Origin: Bacteroidota bacterium
GTDB lineage: Bacteria > Bacteroidota > Bacteroidia > Palsa-948
Direction of reading: 5' to 3'
Assembly (NCBI GenBank): GCA_016195025.1
Contig: JACQAL010000038.1
Location: 1-64,000 of the forward strand
Length of the DNA stretch: 64,000 bases
A program made the position numbers and the translations under genes. The notes under the pieces were generated by a model. That model was not told the origin of the DNA. It saw nothing but the letters and a program-made list of their open reading frames with translations, and ran no database searches. Each line of letters opens with the position of its first letter. Position 1 is the first letter of the stretch. Of this stretch, positions 23,937-33,933 are shown in pieces.

Positions 23937-25012
23937 TGAAGAAATTAGATTTATACATCATCAAAAAATTTCTCGGAACATTTTTTCTTTCCATTGTTTT
24001 AATCCTGATGATTGTGGTGGTATTCGATATTTCCGAGCGCATGGAGGACTTCATAGCGAAAAAACCCCCGCTCAAAGAAATTATTTTCGATTACTATTTT
24101 AATTTTCTTCCCTTCTTCGCCAATCTTTTCAGCCCGCTGTTTACTTTTATTGCGGTGATTTATTTTACATCGCGCATGGCGTATCGCTCTGAAATAATTG
24201 CCATTCTCGGAAGCGGAGTGAGTTTCAAACGCCTGCTTCGCCCGTATTTACTTTCTGCAACCGCCATTGCGTTGCTTTCGCTTTATTTCAATCACTATGT
24301 AATTCCGAAGGCAAATAAAACCCGCCTTGCGTTTGAAGAAATTTATCTGCACAGCCCTTACCAGTTTTTAGACCGCAACATTCACGTGCGCATTGCGCCC
24401 GATACCTATGCCTACTTTGCCGCTTTCGATAACAACAGCGTGGCGGGTTCTTATTTCGCGCTTGAAAAAATTCAGGAGGGCAAGCGGAATTTTTATCTGA
24501 AGGCAGATAGGATTTTTTGGGACAGCATAAAGGGAAAATGGACGCTGCAGAATTTTTTTGAACGGAAAATTAACGGCATGAATGAAAAAATAAAAACCGG
24601 TTTGGCAATGGATACTATCATAAATATTTCTCCTGCCGAATTCAAGCGGAGAGAAAATCGCACCGAAGCCATGCAAACACCGGAACTCACGGGTTTTATT
24701 TCTGAAGAAAAACAAAAAGGGTCGCACCTTATTCCTTTTTATGAAGTGGAAAAATACAGGCGAAGTTCTTTTCCGTTTGCAACGTTTGTGCTCACGCTGA
24801 TTGGCGCCACGGTTGCCAGCCGCAAAGTGCGTGGAGGAATTGGCTGGCACATAGGTGTAGGACTGACCATCAGTTTTTCGTATATACTTTTCATGCAGGT
24901 GAGCACCACCTTTGCCACCAACGGAGGAATGCCTGCGCTTATTGCCGTGTGGATTCCGAATGTGATTTTTACCGCGCTTGCTTTGTATATGCTCCGGTTT
25001 GCTCCGAAGTGA
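23936..25012 (+). CDS. LptF/LptG family permease
   Basis: 358 residues from the ATG at 23936, which overlaps the crcB stop (an alternative ATG is one codon earlier). It begins KKLDLYIIKKFLGTF, typical of LptF/G (YjgP/YjgQ). Two or three membrane segments before about residue 115, a periplasmic jellyroll-like middle, and three C-terminal segments fit. The family moves lipopolysaccharide from the inner membrane as part of LptB2FG. I cannot tell F from G. Confidence 0.87.
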   Translation: MKKLDLYIIKKFLGTFFLSIVLILMIVVVFDISERMEDFIAKKPPLKEIIFDYYFNFLPFFANLFSPLFTFIAVIYFTSRMAYRSEIIAILGSGVSFKRLLRPYLLSATAIALLSLYFNHYVIPKANKTRLAFEEIYLHSPYQFLDRNIHVRIAPDTYAYFAAFDNNSVAGSYFALEKIQEGKRNFYLKADRIFWDSIKGKWTLQNFFERKINGMNEKIKTGLAMDTIINISPAEFKRRENRTEAMQTPELTGFISEEKQKGSHLIPFYEVEKYRRSSFPFATFVLTLIGATVASRKVRGGIGWHIGVGLTISFSYILFMQVSTTFATNGGMPALIAVWIPNVIFTALALYMLRFAPK

Positions 25013-25014
25013 TT

Positions 25015-25905
25015 TTATAAAATTCCTTCCGACACATGATAATTTGAAAAATATTTTTTTATTTTTTTTTCGCTTTCAAAAATTCCATACACAGCCGATC
25101 CGCTTCCGCTCATGGAAGCATAGAGCGCTCCATGGGAATAAAGTTTCTCTTTTATTTTTTTCAGTTCCGGATGTTTTGGAAAAATCACTTTTTCAAAATC
25201 GTTCACAATAGTTTCTTTCCACTTTTTAATAGGTAATTTGGAAGGTTGGAAGAATGGAAGGTTGGAAGGTTGGGGAGTTTTCCATTCTTCCATTCTTCCA
25301 TTCTTCCATTCTTCCATCATTGAATATGCTTCAGCCGTGCTCACATGAATAGTTGGATAAACAACAGCAATGTGACAGCCGCTTAAATTTAATTGTATGG
25401 ATTCAAGTTCATCTCCTTTGCCTTTTGCCAATGCGGGCTGGTTGCTGATGAAAAAAGAACAATCGCTTCCGAGTTGCCGCGCATAATGGTGAAGTTCTCC
25501 CCATGCCAATCCCAGTTCAAATTCTTCGTTCAGCAATTTGAGCATGAAGGCGCCATCAGCCGAGCCACCACCCAGCCCTGCCCCCATGGGAATTGCTTTG
25601 TGAAGAAAAATTTTTACCGCAGGAAGCGGAAAATCTTTTTTTAGAAGTTCGTATGCCTTCACGCATAAATTATTTTTTTCTTCTCCCTGAATTTTTATTC
25701 CCGAAATCAGAATTTCAATTTTTGACTTTTCCGTAAGGAGTCCTTCGGACTGACTTTTGACTTTTGACTTGGAAATTATTTCCAGCGCATCAAACAAAAT
25801 TCCTTTCAGCGGCACCATCACCGTTTCAATATCGTGAAAGCCGTCTTCGCGCTTGCGGATAATTTTTAAACCGATATTTATTTTTGCGTTAGGAAAAGTA
25901 ATCAT
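25015..25905 (-). CDS. ispE: 4-diphosphocytidyl-2-C-methyl-D-erythritol kinase with two in-frame repeat insertions
   Basis: 296 residues, longer than the roughly 265-270 usual in related bacteria. It phosphorylates CDP-ME in the non-mevalonate isoprenoid pathway. FPNAKINIGL opens the protein; the GHMP ATP loop PMGAGLGGGSADGAF is intact. The excess length comes from two repeat-encoded stretches: about residues 45-62 (SKSKVKSQSEGLLTEKSK) and about 196-224 (MEEWKNGRMEEWK and PSNLPFFQPSKLP). Both flank the core motifs and keep the frame, so the enzyme is probably active. Confidence 0.9.
   Translation of the reverse strand: MITFPNAKINIGLKIIRKREDGFHDIETVMVPLKGILFDALEIISKSKVKSQSEGLLTEKSKIEILISGIKIQGEEKNNLCVKAYELLKKDFPLPAVKIFLHKAIPMGAGLGGGSADGAFMLKLLNEEFELGLAWGELHHYARQLGSDCSFFISNQPALAKGKGDELESIQLNLSGCHIAVVYPTIHVSTAEAYSMMEEWKNGRMEEWKTPQPSNLPFFQPSKLPIKKWKETIVNDFEKVIFPKHPELKKIKEKLYSHGALYASMSGSGSAVYGIFESEKKIKKYFSNYHVSEGIL
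25236..25318. repeat. ggaaggtt/cttccatt hairpin inside ispE
   Basis: About four ggaaggtt-type octamers on the left, about five cttccatt octamers on the right, forming an imperfect hairpin. It closely resembles 62447-62532 and 1207-1284. Confidence 0.78.
25718..25773. repeat. tttgact-word repeat with small palindrome inside ispE
   Basis: Copies of ttttgac words flank agtccttcggact (stem AGTCC/GGACT, 25739-25751). The same heptamer occurs four times in tandem in parB (37205-37235) and near accA (25960-25999). Confidence 0.68.
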
Positions 25906-25909
25906 AGTA

Positions 25910-26024
25910 CGGATAACAAATCTTATGCGAATCTACGAATAACAACAAAAGATAATTTTTCACTTCTGACTTTTGAATTTTGTCTTTTGACTTCTTTCGT
26001 ATATTCGTAGACAATTCGTTATCC
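25910..26024. repeat. Intergenic palindrome between ispE and accA
   Basis: cggataacaaat...tctacgaat (25910-25940) is inverted as attcgtagacaattcgttat then ccg (26002-26024); an 8-nt difference separates the arms. The loop holds gacttttgaattttgtcttttgact-type words. Confidence 0.7.
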
Positions 26025-26030
26025 GCACCT

Positions 26031-26999
26031 ATGAATTATCTGGATTTTGAAAAACCCATTGCCGAACTCAGAGAGCAAATTGAAAAACTGAAGCAGACCG
26101 CGCAGAAAAGTAAAATAGATGTCAGCAAAACGGTTCTCGAACTTGAAACAAAAATAAAAGGCAAGCGCGCAGAAATTTTTTCCAACCTCACCCCCTGGCA
26201 GCGTGTTCAACTTTCCCGCCACCCCGACCGCCCTTATACATTGGATTATATAAATGCGCTCACCAAAGGAAATTTCATTGAGTTTGCAGGCGACCGGTTT
26301 GTGAAAGAAGATAAAGCAATGGTCGGTGGATTCGGTTCGCTTGATGGAAAAACAATCCTGTTCATCGGTCAGCAGAAAGGAAGAACAACGAAAGAACGGC
26401 AACTGCGGAATTTCGGAATGGCGAATCCTGAAGGATACAGAAAATCTTTGCGCCTCATGAAACTCGCAGAGAAATTTAACAAGCCCATCGTAACTTTGAT
26501 TGATACTCCGGGCGCTTATCCCGGCATTGAAGCCGAAGAGCGCGGGCAAGCCGAAGCCATTGCGCGCAATCTCTATGAAATGGCGCGGCTGAAAGTTCCC
26601 GTTATCTGCATCATCGTTGGCGAAGGCGCATCGGGCGGTGCTCTTGGCATTGCAATTGGCGATAAAGTTTTGATGCTGGAAAACACCTGGTACTCGGTGA
26701 TTTCTCCCGAATCGTGTTCTTCTATTTTATGGCGCAGTTGGGACTTCAAAGAAAAAGCAGCCGAAGCGCTTAAACTCACTGCGGAAGATATGCTGAAACA
26801 AAAACTCATTGACGGAATTATTCCCGAACCGCTCGGAGGTGCGCATACAAATCCCGAAGAAACGTATAACTTTGTCAAAAAAGAAATTCAAAAATATCTT
26901 GCGGAATTAGAAACTATAAATTCAGATGCGCGGATGAAAATGAGAGTTGAAAAATTCTGCTCCATGGGTGTAGTTGCAAGAGAAACCGTTTCAGGATAA
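26031..26999 (+). CDS. accA: Acetyl-CoA carboxylase carboxyltransferase subunit alpha
   Basis: 322 residues, normal length. It transfers CO2 from carboxybiotin to acetyl-CoA with AccD. The start [15 protein letters not shown], then [14 protein letters not shown], and [15 protein letters not shown] are characteristic. The ATG at 26031 follows the palindromic gap; upstream in-frame sequence is repeat. Confidence 0.95.
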   Translation: MNYLDFEKPIAELREQIEKLKQTAQKSKIDVSKTVLELETKIKGKRAEIFSNLTPWQRVQLSRHPDRPYTLDYINALTKGNFIEFAGDRFVKEDKAMVGGFGSLDGKTILFIGQQKGRTTKERQLRNFGMANPEGYRKSLRLMKLAEKFNKPIVTLIDTPGAYPGIEAEERGQAEAIARNLYEMARLKVPVICIIVGEGASGGALGIAIGDKVLMLENTWYSVISPESCSSILWRSWDFKEKAAEALKLTAEDMLKQKLIDGIIPEPLGGAHTNPEETYNFVKKEIQKYLAELETINSDARMKMRVEKFCSMGVVARETVSG

Positions 27000-27030
27000 A
27001 AAATATGTGCAGCAAATCACAATAAAAATA

Positions 27031-27038
27031 TATCTTTG
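27031..27038 (+). promoter_or_regulatory. Bacteroidota -7 box (TATCTTTG)
   Basis: A perfect TAnnTTTG match 27 nt before the lipoprotein ATG at 27066, placing a start site near 27045. The -33 element is not clear. Confidence 0.5.
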
Positions 27039-27065
27039 GCGCAACTTATTTAATAACCCCATAGT

Positions 27066-27923
27066 ATGCTCAGAAAAATTTCTCCCATCACAATTTCTTT
27101 CGCTGCAATTTTTGTGGCGTTAGCAGGTTTATTTTTTTCTTCCTGCGGAGGAAGCAAGGAAGAAAATCCTGAACTAAAAGATTTTGAACAAACCACCGAT
27201 ACGGTTAGTTCACAAGTCAGAGTAGATTTTGATTTGATTCGCGTGAACATTCCCAAGCCGGCAGAATTAACATCCAAACTTTCCGCTGCAAAAATCGCCT
27301 ACAACAAAAGTTTTCTTCTTCCATCGGGAAAAGCCGGAGGTTATTCTTCCAATTACCAGAAAGCAATCGGCATGGGCGCGCTGGGCGCTGATTTGGGAAT
27401 TGCCGCTGCTTACAATCAGCCGCAGGATGCGCTGGAATATCTTACTCAAATCAGCAAACTCGCAACCGATCTTGGCATCAGCAGCGCATTTGACCCGGAG
27501 TTTTCAAAACAACTTCTTTCAAACATCAGCAAGCCCGATACTTTTAATATGATGCTTGATAAAGCCTTTGACAAAGCGGAAAAAAATCTTCGTTCCAATC
27601 AGCGCGTGGCAACAACCGTTATGCTCGTTACCGGAGGATGGGTGGAAAGCGTATTCATTTCCATTGAAGGGCTGAATACAAATCCAACAGGGGCGAACAC
27701 GAAAGACATTTATAAAAACATTTCTGCGCATTGCAGTGCATTTACCTATATATATCAACTCCTCGAAGCATATAAAAGCAATGCCGATTGCGCAAAACTT
27801 TTGCAGGAAATGCAGCCGATGAAAACTATTTTTGCTTCCTATGCCCGTCCCGGCTGGAATGCGGATGGACTTCCTGCCCTGCGGGAAAAAGTTTCTGCTC
27901 TGAGAAATAAAATCACAAGTTAA
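27066..27923 (+). CDS. Conserved hypothetical lipoprotein
   Basis: 285 residues. A lipoprotein signal ends in the lipobox LFFSSC near residue 24, followed by an acidic linker and a mainly helical domain. SFLLPSGKAGGYSSNYQKAIGMGALGAD (seen in pieces around residues 78-105) and the repeated Lys/Asn-rich helices resemble uncharacterised Bacteroidota lipoproteins. I know no function. It has its own -7 box and a strong terminator after the stop, so it is a single-gene unit. Confidence 0.65.
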   Translation: MLRKISPITISFAAIFVALAGLFFSSCGGSKEENPELKDFEQTTDTVSSQVRVDFDLIRVNIPKPAELTSKLSAAKIAYNKSFLLPSGKAGGYSSNYQKAIGMGALGADLGIAAAYNQPQDALEYLTQISKLATDLGISSAFDPEFSKQLLSNISKPDTFNMMLDKAFDKAEKNLRSNQRVATTVMLVTGGWVESVFISIEGLNTNPTGANTKDIYKNISAHCSAFTYIYQLLEAYKSNADCAKLLQEMQPMKTIFASYARPGWNADGLPALREKVSALRNKITS

Positions 27924-27942
27924 AAAATGATACTGAAAAACA

Positions 27943-27979
27943 AAAAGTCCTCTGAAAATTTTTTAGAGGACTTTTTTTA
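27943..27979 (+). terminator. Rho-independent terminator after the lipoprotein gene
   Basis: AAAAGTCCTCT (27943-27953) pairs with AGAGGACTTTT (27965-27975) and runs into a T-tract; 20 nt after the stop. Confidence 0.88.
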
Positions 27980-27986
27980 TCCCTAA

Positions 27987-29291
<1,305 letters not shown>

Positions 29292-29296
29292 ATAAA

Positions 29297-29386
29297 TGTC
29301 ATTTCGACCAAAGGGAGAAATCTCATTACTATAATTGCAAATTATCAGGAGATTCCTCACTGCGTTCGGAATGACAAATCCCAAAT
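29297..29386. repeat. GTCATTTCGA-family palindrome between eno and the citrate synthase gene
   Basis: aatgtcatttcgaccaaag through gagaaatctcat is inverted as gagattcctcactgcgttcg then gaatgacaaat. It fills most of the 98-nt gap. Confidence 0.78.
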
Positions 29387-29389
29387 AAC

Positions 29390-30712
29390 ATGGACACATT
29401 ACAGGAAAAATTCGGAGAGAAAGCGCTGCCCATTGCGGCTGATGTAAAAGCGTTCATCAAAGAGCACGGAGAAAAAAAGTTGGGTGAATACACCATCGCG
29501 CAAACTTACCAGGGCATGAAAGGAATTGTCGGGCTGATTACCGAAACTTCCAAACTCGATCCGGAAGAAGGAATCCGTTTTCGCGGCTACAGCATTCCTG
29601 AACTCCGCGACAAACTTCCTAAAGCGCCAAAAGGTTTTGAACCGCTTCCCGAAGGAATTTTTTATCTCATGTTAATGGGAGAACTTCCCAGCAAAGATGA
29701 TGTGATGAATGTTTCAAATAATTGGGCAAGACGTTCCATTGTTCCGCGCCACGTGTTTGACACGATTGATCATTTACCAATCAACACGCATCCAATGACG
29801 ATGTTCAGCATTGGAGTGATGGCGCTTCAGACAGAATCTGAATTCGCGGAAGCCTATCACAAAGGCATCAGCAAAAAAGTTTATTGGGAATATACCTATG
29901 AGGACGCGATGAATTTAATTGCCCGCCTGCCGCGTGTGGCTGCCTATATATATAGGAAGAAATATCACAAGGACGATCACATTGAGCCCGACCCAAAACT
30001 GGATTGGGCGGCAAACTTCGCTCACATGCTCGGTTATAATTCCATTGATGTAAGAAGATTGATGAGGTTATATTTGACGATTCACGCTGATCACGAAGGT
30101 GGAAATGTTTCCGCGCACGCAACACATTTGGTTGGTTCTGCCTTGAGCGATCCGTATTTATCTTTTGCCGCAGGATTAAATGGTTTGGCTGGTCCGCTTC
30201 ATGGTCTTGCAAATCAGGAAGTGGTTCACTGGATTTTTGAAATGCAGGAAGAACTCAAAACAAAACTTCCCACGGAAAAACAAATTGCTGATTATATCAA
30301 AAAAACTTTGGAAGAAGGAAAAGTAGTTCCGGGTTATGGTCACGCGGTGCTGAGAAAAACCGATCCTCGCTTCACCGCGCAGCAGGATTTTTATAACCGC
30401 TACATAAAAAAAGACGGACAAGTGAGCGAACTTTGTGAAATTGTGCAGATGATATATAAAGTTGCTCCGCCAATTTTGGAAGGAACCGGAAAAATAAAAA
30501 ATCCCTGGCCAAACGTTGACGCGCACAGTGGAGCATTGCTCATGCACTACGGAATAAAAGAGTTTGAATATTACACCGTGCTCTTCGGAGTTTCGCGAGC
30601 ACTGGGTGTAATGGCTTCTTTAATCTGGGACAGAGTGCTTGGCCTGCCGATTGAACGTCCGGGTTCTATTACCATTGATGCGTTGAAAAAGAAAGTTGGA
30701 GTTACTGCGTAG
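29390..30712 (+). CDS. gltA: Citrate synthase
   Basis: 440 residues of the eukaryote-like citrate (Si)-synthase type. It condenses oxaloacetate with acetyl-CoA. [10 protein letters not shown], catalytic His in [26 protein letters not shown] and a late Asp in WPNVDAHSG fit the family. The next gene begins at the base after its stop, so the two are probably co-transcribed. Confidence 0.94.
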   Translation: MDTLQEKFGEKALPIAADVKAFIKEHGEKKLGEYTIAQTYQGMKGIVGLITETSKLDPEEGIRFRGYSIPELRDKLPKAPKGFEPLPEGIFYLMLMGELPSKDDVMNVSNNWARRSIVPRHVFDTIDHLPINTHPMTMFSIGVMALQTESEFAEAYHKGISKKVYWEYTYEDAMNLIARLPRVAAYIYRKKYHKDDHIEPDPKLDWAANFAHMLGYNSIDVRRLMRLYLTIHADHEGGNVSAHATHLVGSALSDPYLSFAAGLNGLAGPLHGLANQEVVHWIFEMQEELKTKLPTEKQIADYIKKTLEEGKVVPGYGHAVLRKTDPRFTAQQDFYNRYIKKDGQVSELCEIVQMIYKVAPPILEGTGKIKNPWPNVDAHSGALLMHYGIKEFEYYTVLFGVSRALGVMASLIWDRVLGLPIERPGSITIDALKKKVGVTA

Positions 30713-32584
30713 ATGTTCAAGTCTTCTCAACATTTTATTGAAGCGCTTGAAAAAGCCGGAGAACTCATCCGCATTAGAGAATTTGTAAATCCCGAATTGG
30801 AAATTGCAGAAATAGTTGACAGGATTTCAAAATCACAACACAACAAAGCTTTATTATTTGAGAACACTGGAAAAGATTTTCCCCTTCTAATCAACGCCAT
30901 GGGTTCTGAAAAAAGAATGTGCATGGTTTTGAGAGTGGAAAAGTTGGATGATGTAGCAAAGGACATCGAAAAACTTTTTCATTCGCTTACTTCTCCAAAG
31001 AATTCTTTGTCAGATAAACTAAAAATGCTTCCTGAACTGGGAAAAATTTCTTCCTGGATGCCGAAAACCAAATCAGGCAGAGGGGAATGCCAGGAAGTAG
31101 TAATGGAAAATACCGACATCACAAAATTTCCTGTGATGAAATGCTGGCCGCACGATGGCGGAAAATTTTTAACGCTTCCTGTCATTCATACTGTTTCTCC
31201 TGAAACCGGAATAAGAAATGTCGGCTTGTACAGAATGCAGGTGTTCGGACCGAAACTCACCGCGCTTCACTGGCACAAGCATAAAGTTTCTGCCGGGCAT
31301 TTTAATGAATATAAAAAACTCGGCAAACGAATGCCTGTTGCAGTTGCGCTGGGCGGTGACCCGCTCTATGTTTTTTCTGCTGCTTGTCCGCTTCCGCCAA
31401 ACTTTGATGAATATATGTTCACCGGCTTTCTACGGAAGAAAAAAGTGGAACTAGTAAAATGTTTAACACAGGAGATGTATGTGCCTGCCGATGCGGATAT
31501 AATTATTGAAGGATATGTTGACCCCAATGAAGAATTTATTTTAGAAGGACCATTTGGCGACCACACCGGATATTATTCTCTCGCAGATTATTATCCGAAA
31601 TTTAATATTACTTGTATCACGCATAAGAAGAATCCGGTTTATCCTTCCACGATTGTTGGAATTCCTCCGCAGGAAGATGCCTGGATGGGAAAAGCTATTG
31701 AACGGATTTTTCTTGCTCCTATCAAGATGACAATCCTCCCAGAAATAATTGACATGCACATGCCGGTGGAAGGTGTATTTCATAATCTTGTCATCGTGAA
31801 AATTAAAAATGAATATGAAGGCCACGCGCAGAAAGTAATGAATGCCATGTGGGGAGCGGGGCAAATGATGTTCAATAAGATTTTAGTGATTGTGGATGGA
31901 GAAACAAATATTCATAATTATGAAGAAGTCGCGAAAGCAATTTCAGAGAATGTAAATCCTGCCGATGATATTTATTTTTCGCAAGGCCCCATGGATGTGC
32001 TCGACCATGCCTGCTCTAAGTTTGCGTTTGGAGGAAAACTTTGTTTAGATGCAACAACAAAGTCTCAAGTTCCAAGTTCCAAGTTCCAAGTTCCAAGTCA
32101 AATACAAAATATCAAGCAACAATTTCCAGAAATAATTGCAATCAATGATTCACTTTTGCAAAAAGGAATTTCGGTTGTATTTATTTCTGTGAAGAAGAAT
32201 AGAAAGAATCATATTAAAGAACTGAATGAAAAACTTTTTTTCTTAAAAGAGTTTGCAGGAGTTAAGTTTGTAATTTATGTAGAAGACAAGGCAGATATTT
32301 CAGATATCAAAGATTGCATCTGGCGTTTCGCAAATAACTTTGACCCTAAGCGTGATTCTTTTCTCTATGAAAATGGAATTGGATTGGATGGAACGCGAAA
32401 GACAAAAGAGTTTGATAATTTTAACAGACCCTGGCCCAATATTATTTGCGCAGATGAAGCAACAATAAAATCTGTTGATGAAAAGTGGAAAAAAATGTTC
32501 GGAGAAAAAAGTTCCTTCATACAATCACCTTCTTTGAAATATAGAAAGCAACTTTATGCCGGTGGAGCGGTAGCGGAAGAATGA
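30713..32584 (+). CDS. UbiD-family decarboxylase
   Basis: 623 residues, matching the long Bacteroidota UbiD group annotated as menaquinone-biosynthesis decarboxylases (prenylated-FMN dependent). ENTGKDFPLLINAMGSEKRM, WPHDGGKFLTLPV, GDPLYVFSAACPLPP and EGPFGDHTGYYS are typical, with the Glu/Arg pair of the active site probably in the last. Residues about 450-463 (SQVPSSKFQVPSQ) are encoded by a 7-nt tandem repeat in a linker before the C-terminal domain. The exact substrate cannot be read from sequence. Confidence 0.88.
   Translation: MFKSSQHFIEALEKAGELIRIREFVNPELEIAEIVDRISKSQHNKALLFENTGKDFPLLINAMGSEKRMCMVLRVEKLDDVAKDIEKLFHSLTSPKNSLSDKLKMLPELGKISSWMPKTKSGRGECQEVVMENTDITKFPVMKCWPHDGGKFLTLPVIHTVSPETGIRNVGLYRMQVFGPKLTALHWHKHKVSAGHFNEYKKLGKRMPVAVALGGDPLYVFSAACPLPPNFDEYMFTGFLRKKKVELVKCLTQEMYVPADADIIIEGYVDPNEEFILEGPFGDHTGYYSLADYYPKFNITCITHKKNPVYPSTIVGIPPQEDAWMGKAIERIFLAPIKMTILPEIIDMHMPVEGVFHNLVIVKIKNEYEGHAQKVMNAMWGAGQMMFNKILVIVDGETNIHNYEEVAKAISENVNPADDIYFSQGPMDVLDHACSKFAFGGKLCLDATTKSQVPSSKFQVPSQIQNIKQQFPEIIAINDSLLQKGISVVFISVKKNRKNHIKELNEKLFFLKEFAGVKFVIYVEDKADISDIKDCIWRFANNFDPKRDSFLYENGIGLDGTRKTKEFDNFNRPWPNIICADEATIKSVDEKWKKMFGEKSSFIQSPSLKYRKQLYAGGAVAEE
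32067..32098. repeat. aagttcc heptamer tandem repeat in the ubiD-family gene
   Basis: Four exact copies of aagttcc (32067-32094) plus aagt. With a 7-nt period the frame cycles, giving a 7-residue peptide pattern. Confidence 0.88.
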
Positions 32585-32588
32585 ACTT

Positions 32589-33887
32589 TTACTTGGCTTC
32601 CTTCGCAATCTCCTCCACTGCTTTCACAAACCTGTCCAAATCTTTTGTGGAAGTATAAACGCTCGGAGTTACGCGCAAGCCATGCACATTTTCCCAGTTA
32701 ATGGTGATGACGTGAATTTTATATTTATCCAAAAGTTTCGCTTCAATGTCTTCGGGCTTCCATCCTTCAATGGAAAAAACACAAAGCGCGCAGGAGTGTT
32801 TCGGATTTTTTGACGTGTGAATTTTTACTTTCGGATTTTTTGTAACTTTTTCAACCCAGTACTCTTTAAGGAAACGCAGGCGTTCTTCTTTTCTTTTTGC
32901 GCCAATCACATTGTGAAAATCCACAGCCGCACCAATCGCCATTTCGCTGGCGAACGAGCGCGTGCCAAGGTTTTCAAATTTCCGTATGTCGTCTTCCTTT
33001 TGCGTATCGGGCGCGGAAAGCAGGGGCCAGATGTTTTTTATTTTTTCTTTCCTTATATATAGCAGTCCGCTTCCAAACGGAGCGCAGAGCCATTTATGTA
33101 AACTCACTCCGGCATAATCGCAGTTCAAATCGGAAAACTTAAAATCAATTTGCGCAAACGAATGCGCGGTGTCGGCAAGCACATCAATGCCGCGTTTCTT
33201 CGCTTCATCGGCAATCATGCGCGCGGGTAAAATATTTCCGCTCCAGTTCACCATGTGCGTGATGTGAACGAGTTTTGTTTTGTCCGTGAATTGGTCGGTG
33301 AACTGCTTCGTAATTTTAGCATCGTCTTCTTCGGGCAGCAGCAACTCAATTCTTTTTATCACCACTCCTTCTCTTTTCTCGCGCTGCTTCCATGCGTTCA
33401 CCATGTTCGGATAATCCATTTTGCTTGTTACTATTTCATCGCCTGCTTTCAGGTTCAATCCGAAAATGCATGTGTTCAATCCCTCTGTCGAATTCCGGTT
33501 AATTGCAATTTCATCGGGCGAACTTCCCGCAAGGTCGGCAAGTTTTTCGCGAAGCGCTTCTCTTCCCTGGTCCAAAATGCGCCACATATAATAGGAAGGA
33601 CCTTCGTTGCACATCTGGTAATATTTTATGTGCGCGTCCTGCACAATTTTTGGCTGAGGAGAAACTCCGCCATTGTTCAGGTTGAGAAGATTGGGTGAAA
33701 CGGTGAACTGCTCCTTAATCCATCCCCAGAAATCTTCATCGGAAGACGAAGCATCCGGTAGAAGCAAAGAATTTTTTTCCGCGCGCTTCTGAAATTCTTT
33801 CGCGAAAGATGAATTGGTAATTTCCAGAAACGGAAATGCGCCCGTGAAACAGGCGGCTTGCTTGAGAAAGTTTCTACGTGATGGCAT
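32589..33887 (-). CDS. Tat-exported class V PLP-dependent enzyme (isopenicillin N epimerase-like)
   Basis: 432 residues. An N-terminal twin-arginine signal SRRNFLKQAACFTGAFP suggests folded export. The body is aminotransferase class V (NifS-like fold): NLNNGGVSPQP, INRNSTEGLNT, DTAHSFAQID, and the PLP-binding Lys in GVSLHKWLCAPFG. Relatives are named isopenicillin N epimerase-like, but penicillin chemistry is not implied here. Function unknown. It is convergent with the UbiD gene (4 nt apart). Confidence 0.83.
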   Translation of the reverse strand: MPSRRNFLKQAACFTGAFPFLEITNSSFAKEFQKRAEKNSLLLPDASSSDEDFWGWIKEQFTVSPNLLNLNNGGVSPQPKIVQDAHIKYYQMCNEGPSYYMWRILDQGREALREKLADLAGSSPDEIAINRNSTEGLNTCIFGLNLKAGDEIVTSKMDYPNMVNAWKQREKREGVVIKRIELLLPEEDDAKITKQFTDQFTDKTKLVHITHMVNWSGNILPARMIADEAKKRGIDVLADTAHSFAQIDFKFSDLNCDYAGVSLHKWLCAPFGSGLLYIRKEKIKNIWPLLSAPDTQKEDDIRKFENLGTRSFASEMAIGAAVDFHNVIGAKRKEERLRFLKEYWVEKVTKNPKVKIHTSKNPKHSCALCVFSIEGWKPEDIEAKLLDKYKIHVITINWENVHGLRVTPSVYTSTKDLDRFVKAVEEIAKEAK

Positions 33888-33933
33888 GTGAAATTTTTCC
33901 CGAAGGTGAGAAATGTTTTGGAACTGCCAAAAA

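Noticed and set aside
24368-24850. 160-codon minus-strand frame inside the LptF/G gene
   Set aside because: Antisense shadow of a well-supported gene; the peptide has no recognisable family.
29943-29956. cctatatatatagg palindrome in the citrate synthase gene
   Set aside because: Encodes ordinary residues (AYIYR), is short, and similar tata runs occur by chance in this AT-rich DNA.
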